Source of the DNA: Tenacibaculum discolor | GTDB lineage: Bacteria; Bacteroidota; Bacteroidia; Flavobacteriales; Flavobacteriaceae | NCBI RefSeq assembly: GCF_003664185.1 | Contig: NZ_RCCS01000011.1 | Location: forward strand, 1-64,000 | Length of the DNA: 64,000 nt | Direction of reading: 5' to 3' | In this document: piece by piece, positions 27,913-35,684 of the stretch | Layout of the letters: each line of letters begins with the position of its first letter | How positions within the stretch are numbered: the stretch's first letter is position 1 | Notes under the pieces: generated by a model | The model's database searches: none | What the model saw: only the letters and a program-made list of their open reading frames with translations | What the model was told of the DNA's origin: nothing | Program-made: the position numbers and the translations under genes

Positions 27913-29031
27913 ATGAGTAGAATAAAAGAAATTTATGACAGAATTAGTGAGGCTTCATCTAATTTTTTAGGATACCCTTTAGCAAAAGATTTTAACTACA
28001 GTGAATTTGCACCTTTTTTAAATTTATGTATCAATAATGTCGGGGATCCAGAATCTCCTTCAACATTATCAATAGATACGAAAGATATAGAAAGAGAAGT
28101 TATCAGTTTTTTTGCTGATATATTATCATCTTCAACTAATGAAGTATGGGGGTATGTTACGAATGGAGGAACAGAAGGAAATCTTTATGGCCTGTATTTG
28201 GCTAGAGAAAGTTTTAATAATCCTGTAGTATATTATAGCGAGTCTACACATTATAGTGTTAAAAAGAATTTACACCTACTAAATTTAAAGAATATAGTAG
28301 TGAGAAGTCAAGATAATGGTGAGATTGATTATGATGATTTAGAAAGTCTTATAACTCTTCATAGAGATAAACCAGCAGTTTTCTTTTTAAATATAGGAAC
28401 AACAATGACTGAAGCTGTAGATGATTTAGATAAAATTAAAGGCATTATCAAAAAATATGCTATTAAAGATTATTATATCCATTGTGATGCAGCATTTTTA
28501 GGCTGTATTGCCCCTTTTGTTGATCCAAAACCAAAGTTTGATTTTGCTGAGGGAATTGATAGTATTTCTATATCTGGACATAAATTTATTGGTGGACCAA
28601 TACCCTGTGGAATTGTTTTAGCAAAAAGAAAACACAGAGATAGAATTGTAAACTCAGTTTCTTACGTTGGAACTTTAGATACAACGATAACAGGATCAAG
28701 AAATGGATTAACGCCATTATTATTATGGTCTTTTATTGAAAAATACGGGAAAGAAGGTCTAATTACAAGAGCTAGAAAGTCTCAAGAATTAGCAGCGTAT
28801 ACAGAGCAAAGGTTAAAAGAGATAGGAGTTAAAACATGGAGAAATAATGAGGCGCTTACAGTAGTTTTAGAGAAACCTTCTGAAGCTTTATGTAAAAAGT
28901 ATCAATTAGCATCAGAAAACGAAATGGCACACATTATTTGTGTTCCTGGAACAAAAAAAGAACAAATAGATGCTTTTATTAAAGACTATGAAAAAGAATT
29001 ATTTGTAGTAGAAAGATTAATTTACAATTAA
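27913..29031 (+). CDS. hdc: Pyridoxal-phosphate histidine decarboxylase
   Basis: 372 residues, close to the 378 of the PLP-dependent enzymes from Gram-negative bacteria. It should convert histidine to histamine and CO2 in the cytoplasm. Visible: the N-terminal FLGYPLAKDFNYSEFAPFLN, VTNGGTEGNLYGLYLARE (cofactor phosphate pocket), HCDAAFLGCIAPFVDPKP (Asp to the pyridine nitrogen), the Schiff-base Lys in SISGHKFIGGPIPCGI (about residue 225) and GSRNGLTPLLLW. The group II family also includes tyrosine and other decarboxylases, but the HDC-like wording is strong. No histidine/histamine antiporter or siderophore gene is adjacent. A terminator follows. Confidence 0.88.
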   Translation: MSRIKEIYDRISEASSNFLGYPLAKDFNYSEFAPFLNLCINNVGDPESPSTLSIDTKDIEREVISFFADILSSSTNEVWGYVTNGGTEGNLYGLYLARESFNNPVVYYSESTHYSVKKNLHLLNLKNIVVRSQDNGEIDYDDLESLITLHRDKPAVFFLNIGTTMTEAVDDLDKIKGIIKKYAIKDYYIHCDAAFLGCIAPFVDPKPKFDFAEGIDSISISGHKFIGGPIPCGIVLAKRKHRDRIVNSVSYVGTLDTTITGSRNGLTPLLLWSFIEKYGKEGLITRARKSQELAAYTEQRLKEIGVKTWRNNEALTVVLEKPSEALCKKYQLASENEMAHIICVPGTKKEQIDAFIKDYEKELFVVERLIYN

Positions 29032-29041
29032 AACTATATTT

Positions 29042-29080
29042 AAAAAGAAAGAGCAAACCAAAGGTTTGCTCTTTCTTTTT
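29042..29080. terminator. Bidirectional terminator between hdc and the O-methyltransferase gene
   Basis: Perfect 18-bp stem (AAAAAGAAAGAGCAAACC and complement) with a 3-base loop; the stop codon of the leftward gene is at its edge. Confidence 0.93.
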
Positions 29081-29720
29081 AAATAACTCTACTAATAGTT
29101 AATCCGTCTCGTATAGGTAGTAATACCGTTTCTAAGCGACTATCTTCATTTAAAAGTCTATTATACTCTAAAAGAACTTTAGTATCGGTATCTTTAGGAT
29201 CTAGTTCTTCAACAACTTTTCCACTCCATAAGACATTGTCAGATAAAATTACCCCTCCTTTATTCATTTTTTCAATGATCAGATGAAAATAATTTACATA
29301 ATTAGACTTGTCAGCATCTATAAATACTAGATCAAATTTAGAATCGATAGTGGGAATAATATCTATAGCATTACCAACATATTGTGTTATTTGGTCTTTG
29401 TAATCAGATTTTTGAAAGTACTTATATTGAAGTTCTTCCAATTCTTCATTTTTATCAATTGTATAAAGTTTTCCTTCTTTAGGTAATCCTTCAGCTAAAC
29501 ATAAAGCAGAATACCCAGTGTAAGTACCAATTTCTAAAATTGATTTGGGCTGAATTAATTTTGAAATCATAGATAAAACCCTTCCTTGAAAAGCCCCACT
29601 TAACATACGAGGGTTTAAAACCTTTTGCCAAGTCTCTCTACCTAGTTCTTGTAGTATTTTTGGTTCAGCTTGAGAATGTTTAACAACATAATTATCTAAT
29701 TCTTCAGGTAAAAAGTGCAT
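29079..29720 (-). CDS. O-methyltransferase, caffeoyl-CoA OMT-like family
   Basis: 213 residues, cytoplasmic. SAM-binding motif I is LEIGTYTGYSALCLAEGLP (about 66-84); motif II-like KLYTIDKNEEL and the metal-binding DLVFIDADKSNYVNYF (Asp ligands) and LSDNVLWSGKV follow. This family methylates catechol-type hydroxyls with a divalent metal. The physiological substrate in this bacterium is unknown. It is convergent with hdc and separated from the upstream sigma-factor operon by a terminator, so it is probably its own unit. Confidence 0.9.
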   Translation of the reverse strand: MHFLPEELDNYVVKHSQAEPKILQELGRETWQKVLNPRMLSGAFQGRVLSMISKLIQPKSILEIGTYTGYSALCLAEGLPKEGKLYTIDKNEELEELQYKYFQKSDYKDQITQYVGNAIDIIPTIDSKFDLVFIDADKSNYVNYFHLIIEKMNKGGVILSDNVLWSGKVVEELDPKDTDTKVLLEYNRLLNEDSRLETVLLPIRDGLTISRVI

Positions 29721-29745
29721 GTAAGTTGTTTTTAGTGTACAAAAT

Positions 29746-29781
29746 TAAAAAAACGGAATTTATTGCTATAATAAATTCCGT
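29746..29781 (-). terminator. Terminator of the sigma-factor operon
   Basis: ACGGAATTTATT, loop, AATAAATTCCGT; read leftwards it runs into a T tract before the O-methyltransferase gene. Confidence 0.85.
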
Positions 29782-29832
29782 TTCAATCTAACAAAAAATC
29801 AAAAAATGGTTTTTTTTAAAAACCAAAATTGT

Positions 29833-30093
29833 TTAATTAAGTTTACTTAATTGTTCTTTTAATTCTTCTTTGTCTTTGCTTGACAAGCAAGCTTTATCTT
29901 TATTACAGTTATTAGTTTTTACTTTCAAAATTTGTGACATCTTCTTGTTTTGTTTAGAGTATAAAGCACATACTTTACACACAAACAAATGCCAATTAAG
30001 TTGTAATTTTTCATATACCGAAGCTTCTCCATATTGACTTTTATCGCAAATGGTTGTGGCTTCATCACATGTAATTTTAAAAAATTTAAACAT
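29833..30093 (-). CDS. Small Cys/His-rich protein next to a sigma factor, possible anti-sigma-like protein
   Basis: 86 residues, no membrane segment. It has CDEAT (Cys 9), then HLFVCKVC (His and two Cys, about residues 31-38), the H-x3-C-x2-C arrangement of zinc-binding anti-sigma domains, and a charged helical C-terminus with two more Cys. It is 6 bases after the sigma-70 gene on the same strand. By position and motif it may bind that sigma factor, but no membrane anchor is present, so it would be a soluble ZAS-type protein. Confidence 0.65.
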   Translation of the reverse strand: MFKFFKITCDEATTICDKSQYGEASVYEKLQLNWHLFVCKVCALYSKQNKKMSQILKVKTNNCNKDKACLSSKDKEELKEQLSKLN

Positions 30094-30099
30094 TGTATT

Positions 30100-30672
30100 T
30101 TACTTATTAAACCAATTTTTTTCCATACAGCCTCTTAATTGTGTTCTAGCTCTATGAATGATAACCCATAGGTTTGACGGAGAAATATTTAGCTCCTTAC
30201 AAATATCTTCAGTTTCAAACTGTTGTATGGTTTTCATTTTAAAAACCATAGCATATTTTTCAGGAAGGTTATCAATACATCTATCTAATTGATCTTTTAA
30301 TTCTTCATTTTCAATATCCTTATCAGCATCATTACCCCAAGTTTGTGGCACTCGTTCTTCAATCCAACTTCCCTCGTTTTCACCACTATCATAAAAACTC
30401 ATTCTAACTTCAGCTTGTCCTTTTTTTGAGTTTATTTTTCGATAGTAATCTATTATTTTTCTTTTTAAAATTGAAACTAACCATGTTCGTTCTGTAGATT
30501 TTCCTTCAAAATTCTTTGCAGACTTTAACCCTGCAAAAAAAGTTTCTTGTACTAAATCTTTAGCAACATTAGAGTTGTTTACGCGCACAACAGCATAATT
30601 AAACAGGTAATCAGCGTAATTGTCTACCCATTTATCAGGAGATAAAGTATTTGATGGATTTGTTAGATTCAT
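30100..30672 (-). CDS. Sigma-70 family RNA polymerase sigma factor (ECF-like)
   Basis: 190 residues. Region 2 spans about 15-85 (NYADYLFNYAVVRVNNSNVAK, DLVQETFFAGLKSAKNF, TWLVSILKRKIIDYYRK) and region 4 about 125-185 (LDRCIDNLPEKYAMVFKMK, TEDICKELNISPSNLWVIIHRARTQLRGCME). No region 1.1 or 3 domain is visible, so it is of the ECF type. It would direct RNA polymerase to an unknown set of promoters. Third gene of a leftward operon, after an NTF2-like and a PD40 protein and before the small Cys-rich protein. Confidence 0.92.
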   Translation of the reverse strand: MNLTNPSNTLSPDKWVDNYADYLFNYAVVRVNNSNVAKDLVQETFFAGLKSAKNFEGKSTERTWLVSILKRKIIDYYRKINSKKGQAEVRMSFYDSGENEGSWIEERVPQTWGNDADKDIENEELKDQLDRCIDNLPEKYAMVFKMKTIQQFETEDICKELNISPSNLWVIIHRARTQLRGCMEKNWFNK

Positions 30673-30687
30673 TAAATCAAAGATAAG

Positions 30688-31608
30688 TTATTTTTTGGGG
30701 AAATAAGTAACGTAAACTCTACTTAGTCCATTGGGGGCGTTTTTAATAAAATTAATTATTTCTTCAAAGCTTTTCTTTTCATTTAATTTATTTGTGATAG
30801 CACTTCTGCTAGTTGTATAGTAAATTTTATTATTTGTAAGATCTACAAAAGGACAATAATCCAGTTTTTTTGAATTGAGGTTAGTTAAGTGTTTAGCAGG
30901 CAACCATTCGTTATTATTTCCTTTTTTACTTAAGTATAAATCACCTCTACCTAAATCGTCTTTTCTTCCGTATGAAGTAAAAATTATAAAGCTTTCATCT
31001 GGAGCGACGAAGGCATTAAACTCGTATTTATCAGAGTTTACACCAGAGCCAAGAGAAACAGGTGTAGTATATTTTCCATCCACAAGCCTACTTACATAAA
31101 TATCTTCTTTGCCTTTAGAATTTTCATACTCTGCTGTGAAGAATAAATCACCTTTTTCTGTTACTGAAGGGTAAAATTCATTAGCAGAAGTATTGATTGT
31201 TGAGCCAACACTTATAGGTTTAGACCAATTATCAGATAAAGATTTTCGTGTTACATACCAAATATCCATATCTTTTTTTACCTCTCCTGAATCATTATTC
31301 TTTCTATTAGAAGCAAAAAAAAGTTTTAAGCCGTTAGGAGATAGAAAAGGCTCTAAGTCTTTATATTGACCAGAAAAACTTATAACTTTAGGCTTTTGCC
31401 ATGTATTGTTTACTTTTTTTGAATAGGCAATAAAAGAGTATTCTTTTAAATAACTTTCAACAGTAAAATAAAATTCATTTTGGTTTTTATTCATCGAAAA
31501 ATCCCTGATATTAGGCAGTCCATTAAATAATTCAGGAAGGAATAATTGAGGCTTCTGAGCAAAACCAAAACAGGAAATAAATAAAAAAAGAAATCCAATT
31601 TTTTTCAT
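30688..31608 (-). CDS. Exported PD40/TolB-type beta-propeller protein
   Basis: 306 residues. Signal peptide MKKIGFLFLFISCFGFAQ. The rest is a series of PD40-like blades: LEPFLSPNGLKLFFASNR, NEFYPSVTEKGDLFFTAEYE, YEFNAFVAPDESFIIFTSYG and DYCPFVDLTNNKIYYTTSR, each with the strand-turn pattern P.....G..L.F.S. No OmpA domain follows. A periplasmic or surface protein-interaction role is inferred. It is 15 bases upstream of the sigma-factor gene, in the same operon. Confidence 0.85.
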   Translation of the reverse strand: MKKIGFLFLFISCFGFAQKPQLFLPELFNGLPNIRDFSMNKNQNEFYFTVESYLKEYSFIAYSKKVNNTWQKPKVISFSGQYKDLEPFLSPNGLKLFFASNRKNNDSGEVKKDMDIWYVTRKSLSDNWSKPISVGSTINTSANEFYPSVTEKGDLFFTAEYENSKGKEDIYVSRLVDGKYTTPVSLGSGVNSDKYEFNAFVAPDESFIIFTSYGRKDDLGRGDLYLSKKGNNNEWLPAKHLTNLNSKKLDYCPFVDLTNNKIYYTTSRSAITNKLNEKKSFEEIINFIKNAPNGLSRVYVTYFPKK

Positions 31609-31613
31609 AAAGA

Positions 31614-32087
31614 TTACTGCTTAAGAGCTTTACAATTATCTCTACGTCTCATATCAACTAAGTATATGATTTCCCATTTTCCATTATTATTAAAAAGCTG
31701 AAAAGAATTTGCTCCACAATGACTAAACTCATTGTTAAAATAAAACTCATAAGGTGTCCAAACAGAAGCTAAATTACCATCCACTTTAATATCCCATGAT
31801 AATAATTTCTCTAAATAAGTATGTTCAGGTTTTTTATTAGCAATATTAGTAAGTAGTTTGGCTTTACTTTCGGTAACTAAAACTTTTTTACCTTCTTTAT
31901 TTGTAAAAGTAGTTTGAATGTTAATTGTAGAATTAAGAGTAGAACTTACTAATGTACTGTCACCTTTATGTAATCCTTCAAAAAAGGTTTCAATAGTGTT
32001 TTTAATGGCTTTTTTTTCTGAGTTTTCTTGTGCACTTACCACAGTTGTAAGAACAAAAACGATTAGTAAAGTGAAAATCTTTTGCAT
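31614..32087 (-). CDS. Exported NTF2-like (nuclear transport factor 2 family) protein
   Basis: 157 residues. Signal peptide MQKIFTLLIVFVLTTVVSAQ. The mature part has the cone-shaped NTF2-like layout: helix IKNTIETFFEGLHKGDSTLV, then strands ending WTPYEFYFNNEFSHCGANSF and WEIIYLVDMRRRDNC. Bacteroidota have many such proteins (putative lumazine-binding or DUF4440-like), mostly without known function. First gene of the operon leading to the PD40 protein and sigma factor (5-base gap to the next). Confidence 0.82.
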   Translation of the reverse strand: MQKIFTLLIVFVLTTVVSAQENSEKKAIKNTIETFFEGLHKGDSTLVSSTLNSTINIQTTFTNKEGKKVLVTESKAKLLTNIANKKPEHTYLEKLLSWDIKVDGNLASVWTPYEFYFNNEFSHCGANSFQLFNNNGKWEIIYLVDMRRRDNCKALKQ

Positions 32088-32253
32088 GTTAGTTTAGTTT
32101 AGCTAGGTAAAACTATTAAAAAAATAAACGGATAAAGTTTAATTAACAGAAGATTAACGAGGTTAAAAAAGTAAAAAACGAAAGGCTTAAAGGTTCATAA
32201 TAAATAAAACCACTGAATAATTATGTATTTTTACAATCCATAAAACAAAAGAA

Positions 32254-33072
32254 ATGTCAGTAGCAAAAAAACAATATAAAAGAATTACCACTAAATCTCT
32301 TGTTGAAATGAAAGCAAATGGAGAGAAAATCTCAATGCTTACAGCTTATGACTATACCATGGCAAAAATTGTTGATGGTGCAGGAATAGATGTAATTTTA
32401 GTGGGAGATTCAGCGTCAAATGTAATGGCGGGTCATGAAACTACATTACCTATTACATTAGATCAAATGATTTATCATGCAAGCTCTGTAGTAAGAGGAA
32501 TTGATCGTTGCTTAGTAGTGGTTGATTTACCTTTTGGTAGCTATCAATCAGACCCTAAAGAAGCATTACGTTCTGCTATTCGAATTATGAAAGAAAGTGG
32601 AGCACACTCTATAAAATTAGAAGGAGGAAAAGAAATAAAAGATTCTATTAAAAGAATTTTAAACGCTGGTATACCTGTAATGGGGCATCTAGGATTAACT
32701 CCACAGTCTATTTATAAATTCGGAACTTATACAGTAAGAGCAAAAGAGGAAGAAGAAGCAGAAAAGTTGATGAAAGATGCTTTAATGCTAGAAAGGTTAG
32801 GGTGCTTTGCTATTGTATTAGAAAAAGTTCCAGCAAGTTTAGCACAAAAAGTAGCGGAAGCTTTAACGATTCCAGTAATAGGAATTGGAGCAGGAGGAGG
32901 TGTTGATGGACAAGTCTTAGTGATGCATGATATGTTAGGAATGACACATGAGTTTAATCCTCGTTTTTTACGTAGATATTTAGATTTACATACAGAAATG
33001 ACTAATGCTTTTGAGCAGTATATTACTGACGTAAAAAGTCAAGATTTTCCAAACGAAGAAGAACAATATTAA
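32254..33072 (+). CDS. panB: 3-methyl-2-oxobutanoate hydroxymethyltransferase
   Basis: 272 residues. First step of pantothenate synthesis: transfers a hydroxymethyl group from 5,10-methylene-tetrahydrofolate to alpha-ketoisovalerate. Visible: the N-terminal [17 protein letters not shown], the metal-binding [47 protein letters not shown] and [20 protein letters not shown]. Full length and in good order. Followed by a terminator-like hairpin and a dehydrogenase gene. Confidence 0.97.
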   Translation: MSVAKKQYKRITTKSLVEMKANGEKISMLTAYDYTMAKIVDGAGIDVILVGDSASNVMAGHETTLPITLDQMIYHASSVVRGIDRCLVVVDLPFGSYQSDPKEALRSAIRIMKESGAHSIKLEGGKEIKDSIKRILNAGIPVMGHLGLTPQSIYKFGTYTVRAKEEEEAEKLMKDALMLERLGCFAIVLEKVPASLAQKVAEALTIPVIGIGAGGGVDGQVLVMHDMLGMTHEFNPRFLRRYLDLHTEMTNAFEQYITDVKSQDFPNEEEQY

Positions 33073-33076
33073 TGTA

Positions 33077-33103
33077 AAAGTCTTCCTTTGGAAGGCTTTT
33101 TTA
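33077..33103. terminator. Terminator after panB
   Basis: AAAAGTCTTCC, TTTG, GGAAGGCTTTTTT with one G-T pair and a T tract. Confidence 0.8.
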
Positions 33104-33124
33104 TTTTAGAATATATTTTTAAAA

Positions 33125-34081
33125 ATGAAAATACTTCATTTAGATACAAATCATTCTCTTTTAATAAATCAACTAAAGAATTTAGGTTTTGAAAATTTTG
33201 AAGATTACACTTCTTCAAAAACAGAAATAGAGGATAAAATTCATTTGTACGATGGAATTGTTATTCGTAGTCGATTTACCATAGATAAACAATTTTTAGA
33301 TAAAGCAACAAACCTTAAGTTTATAGGGCGAGTAGGAGCTGGTTTAGAAAATATTGATTGTGATTATGCAGAAAAGAAAGGAGTACACTTAATATCAGCA
33401 CCAGAAGGAAATCGAAATGCAGTAGGAGAACATACATTAGGAATGCTACTTTCTTTATTTAATAAGCTTAATAAAGCAGATAAAGAAGTACGAGAAGGTA
33501 AATGGTTACGAGAAGAAAATAGAGGGATAGAATTAGATGGAAAAACTGTTGGAATCATCGGTTATGGTAATATGGGGAAAGCTTTTGCCAAAAAACTTAG
33601 AGGTTTCGATGTTGAAGTGATTTGCTACGATATTAAACCAGATGTAGGTGATGAAAATGCTCAACAAGTTTCTTTAAAAGAATTACAAGAAAAAGCTGAT
33701 GTTTTAAGTTTACACACCCCACAAACAGAACTTACCATGAAAATGGTGAACTCAGACTTTATTAATGGTTTTTCAAAACCATTTTGGTTGTTAAATACAG
33801 CTCGAGGAAAATCAGTAGTGACAAAAGATTTAGTAATAGCTTTAGAGTCAGGAAAAGTTTTAGGAGCAGGGTTAGATGTATTAGAATACGAGAAAAAATC
33901 GTTTGAAAACCTATTTACAAATCAAGAAAATCCAGAAGTTGAAGGAATGCCAACAGCATTACGATATTTAATTAATGCAGAAAACGTGTTGCTTTCTCCT
34001 CATGTTGCAGGTTGGACCATAGAAAGTAAAGAAAAGCTAGCGCAAACTATTGTAGATAAAATTAAAGAAAAATTTTGCTAA
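33125..34081 (+). CDS. D-isomer 2-hydroxyacid dehydrogenase, NAD-binding (SerA-like)
   Basis: 318 residues, cytoplasmic. The Rossmann motif is VGIIGYGNMGKAFAKKLRGF (about 140-159, GxGxxG). Catalytic residues: Arg in NTARGKSVV, Glu in the 260s, and His in LLSPHVAGWTIESKEK. The N-terminal half carries the substrate-binding domain (IVIRSRFTIDKQFLDKATNL, GRVGAGLENIDCDYAEKKGV). The length and lack of an ACT domain resemble short D-3-phosphoglycerate dehydrogenase-like or hydroxypyruvate/glyoxylate reductases; the substrate is not determined. A hairpin lies just after the stop. Confidence 0.88.
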   Translation: MKILHLDTNHSLLINQLKNLGFENFEDYTSSKTEIEDKIHLYDGIVIRSRFTIDKQFLDKATNLKFIGRVGAGLENIDCDYAEKKGVHLISAPEGNRNAVGEHTLGMLLSLFNKLNKADKEVREGKWLREENRGIELDGKTVGIIGYGNMGKAFAKKLRGFDVEVICYDIKPDVGDENAQQVSLKELQEKADVLSLHTPQTELTMKMVNSDFINGFSKPFWLLNTARGKSVVTKDLVIALESGKVLGAGLDVLEYEKKSFENLFTNQENPEVEGMPTALRYLINAENVLLSPHVAGWTIESKEKLAQTIVDKIKEKFC

Positions 34082-34082
34082 C

Positions 34083-34124
34083 TTGATGCTTCAAATTCAT
34101 GTAGCATGAAATATGAAGCATCAA
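34083..34124 (+). promoter_or_regulatory. Long hairpin covering the start codon of the DUF1801-like gene
   Basis: Outer arms TTGATGCTTCA (34083-34093) and TGAAGCATCAA (34114-34124) are perfect 11-bp complements; nested inside are TTCATG (34096-34101) and CATGAA (34105-34110). The ATG at 34106-34108 lies in the inner right arm. No T tract follows, so it is not a standard terminator. Confidence 0.6.
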
Positions 34125-34563
34125 CAGTAGAAGAGTATATTTCTCAAGTTCCAGAAGAACGCCAAGAAATTTTACAAAAGCTTAGTAATCTTATCAAGGA
34201 AAACTTGCCAGAAGGATTTGAAGAAGGAATTAATTATAACATGATTGGGTATTATGTTCCACATTCAAAATATCCTGATGGCTATCATTGTGATCCTAAA
34301 TTACCACTTCCTTTTATGAATTTGGCTTCACAAAAAACTCAATCAACTTATATCATAGCGGGATTTATGCTAAAAAAGAATTATATGATTGGTTTGTAGC
34401 AGAATATCCTAAATATTCAAAAAGAAAACTAGATATGGGAAAGAGCTGTATTCGTTTTAAAAAGTTAGATGATATTCCATATGGATTAATTACAGATTTA
34501 TGTGCAAAAATGACTGTAGATGAATGGATTTCTATTTATGAATCAGTCTTAAAAATGAAATAA
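34106..34563 (+). pseudogene. DUF1801-family gene disrupted by a -1 frameshift
   Basis: The first frame (34106-34399) gives a normal DUF1801 start and middle (EEYISQVPEERQEILQKL, EGINYNMIGYYVPHSKYPDG, LPFMNLASQK) but then turns into unrelated residues and stops. From about 34338 a different frame continues exactly as this family does: NSINLYHSGIYAKKELYDWF ... LDMGKSCIRFKKLDDIP ... MTVDEWISIYE, stopping at 34563. The switch is at a run of six A (34332-34337, CAAAAAAC); seven A would restore one 152-residue protein. So either a one-base deletion or a sequencing error in a homopolymer. It shows no sign of further decay, so the damage would be recent. Confidence 0.85.
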
Positions 34564-34564
34564 A

Positions 34565-34957
34565 ATGAAGAAAAAAGGTAAAGTAATAGGAATAGGAGGA
34601 GTTTTTTTTAAAACAAAAGATCCAAAAGCAACAAAAGAATGGTATAAAAATAACCTAGGTTTTAATACAGATGATTGGGGTTGTACCTTTTGGTGGAAAG
34701 ATAATGAAGGAAAAAAAGCGTCTACCCAATGGAGTCCGTTTGCAGAAGACACTAACTATTTTGAACCATCTAAAAAAGACTTTATGTTTAACTATCGAGT
34801 AGAAAATTTAGTAGAGTTGTTGGAAGAGTTGAAAGAAAATGGAGTTACAGTTATGGACAAAGTAGAAGAGTACGATTATGGAAAGTTTGGATGGGTTGTA
34901 GATTTAGACGGAAATAAAATTGAGTTATGGGAGCCAAAAGACGAAGCTTTTTTATAA
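34565..34957 (+). CDS. VOC/glyoxalase-family protein
   Basis: 130 residues, a single vicinal-oxygen-chelate unit: GIGGVFFKTKDPKATKEWYK (strand, helix), NNLGFNTDDWGCTFWW, then FMFNYRVENLVELLEEL and the terminal GKFGWVVDLDGNKIELWEP with the metal-side Glu in IELWEP. Likely a metal-binding dioxygenase- or lyase-like protein; no substrate is evident. It begins one base after the stop of the frameshifted DUF1801 gene, so the two were or are cotranscribed. Confidence 0.88.
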   Translation: MKKKGKVIGIGGVFFKTKDPKATKEWYKNNLGFNTDDWGCTFWWKDNEGKKASTQWSPFAEDTNYFEPSKKDFMFNYRVENLVELLEELKENGVTVMDKVEEYDYGKFGWVVDLDGNKIELWEPKDEAFL

Positions 34958-34992
34958 ATTTAGCACCGTCTAATAAATAATAAATAAAAAAA

Positions 34993-35262
34993 ATGAATGT
35001 AATTGATGAAAATGGGAATACTGTTCCTAATCAAGAAAGTAAACGTGTGTTAGCAGGTATTTTAGCAATTTTAATAGGTTCGATAGGAATACATAAGTTT
35101 ATTTTAGGTTATACTAAAGAAGGAATCATACAAATTGTAGCTACTTTTATAACTTGTGGATTAGCAGGAATTATTCCTTTTATTGAAGGAATCATCTATT
35201 TAACAAAATCTGATGAAGAGTTTATTGAAACTTATCAAGTAAACCAAAAAGGTTGGTTCTAA
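34993..35262 (+). CDS. TM2-domain small membrane protein
   Basis: 89 residues with two membrane segments joined by a short charged turn: RVLAGILAILIGSIGIHKFI then GYTKEGIIQIVATFITCGLA, GIIPFIEGIIYLTKSDEEF. This is the TM2 domain pattern (G..G.H.FYLG....G). Inner membrane; function unknown. Lies in a rightward run of small genes. Confidence 0.9.
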   Translation: MNVIDENGNTVPNQESKRVLAGILAILIGSIGIHKFILGYTKEGIIQIVATFITCGLAGIIPFIEGIIYLTKSDEEFIETYQVNQKGWF

Positions 35263-35286
35263 ACATTCTTTTTTAATACTTACACT

Positions 35287-35649
35287 ATGTCTAACGATAA
35301 AAACTCAAAGGATAACTTAGATAAAGCTAAAGAAGTTATGGATAACATAACAGAGAAGGCTAGTGAGTTAGCTGGAGAAACAGGTGAGCATTTGGTAGAT
35401 ATAGTTGAAGATGTAAAAGAAAAAGTTGAAGAAATTATTTCCGATGAATCAATTCAAAAAACTAAGGAAAAAGCGAACGAATTAACAAACGAAGCTAAAG
35501 AGGTATTAGAAAATATAACTGAAAAGGCTTCAGAAGTTGCGGGAGAAGCTAGTGAACATATAGCCGATTTTGCAGAAGATGCTAACGAAGAATTTCAAGA
35601 GACTAAAACCAAAACTAAAAGTTTTTTTCAAAGACTCTTTGGAAAATAA
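35287..35649 (+). CDS. Highly charged helical repeat protein (YtxH/LEA-like)
   Basis: 120 residues without membrane segment or signal peptide. Two related units of about 45 residues are visible: KEVMDNITEKASELAGETGEH and KEVLENITEKASEVAGEASEH, each followed by an acidic VEDV/AEDA stretch. Nearly all residues are Lys, Glu, Asp, Ala, Thr, Val and Ile, so long amphipathic helices are expected; the C-terminus is KTKSFFQRLFGK. The pattern resembles stress-related YtxH- or LEA-like proteins. Function unknown. A terminator follows. Confidence 0.75.
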   Translation: MSNDKNSKDNLDKAKEVMDNITEKASELAGETGEHLVDIVEDVKEKVEEIISDESIQKTKEKANELTNEAKEVLENITEKASEVAGEASEHIADFAEDANEEFQETKTKTKSFFQRLFGK

Positions 35650-35658
35650 AGATAAAAG

Positions 35659-35684
35659 AAAAGCGCCAATCGGCGCTTTTTTTA
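35659..35684. terminator. Bidirectional terminator
   Basis: AAAGCGCC, AAT, GGCGCTTTTTTT between convergent genes. Confidence 0.9.

Noticed and set aside
34332..34338. Programmed -1 ribosomal frameshift in the DUF1801 gene
   Set aside because: The run is CAA AAA ACT in frame, which does not fit the X XXY YYZ slippery heptamer because ACT cannot re-pair as AAC; a mutation or read error is simpler, though slippage cannot be excluded.
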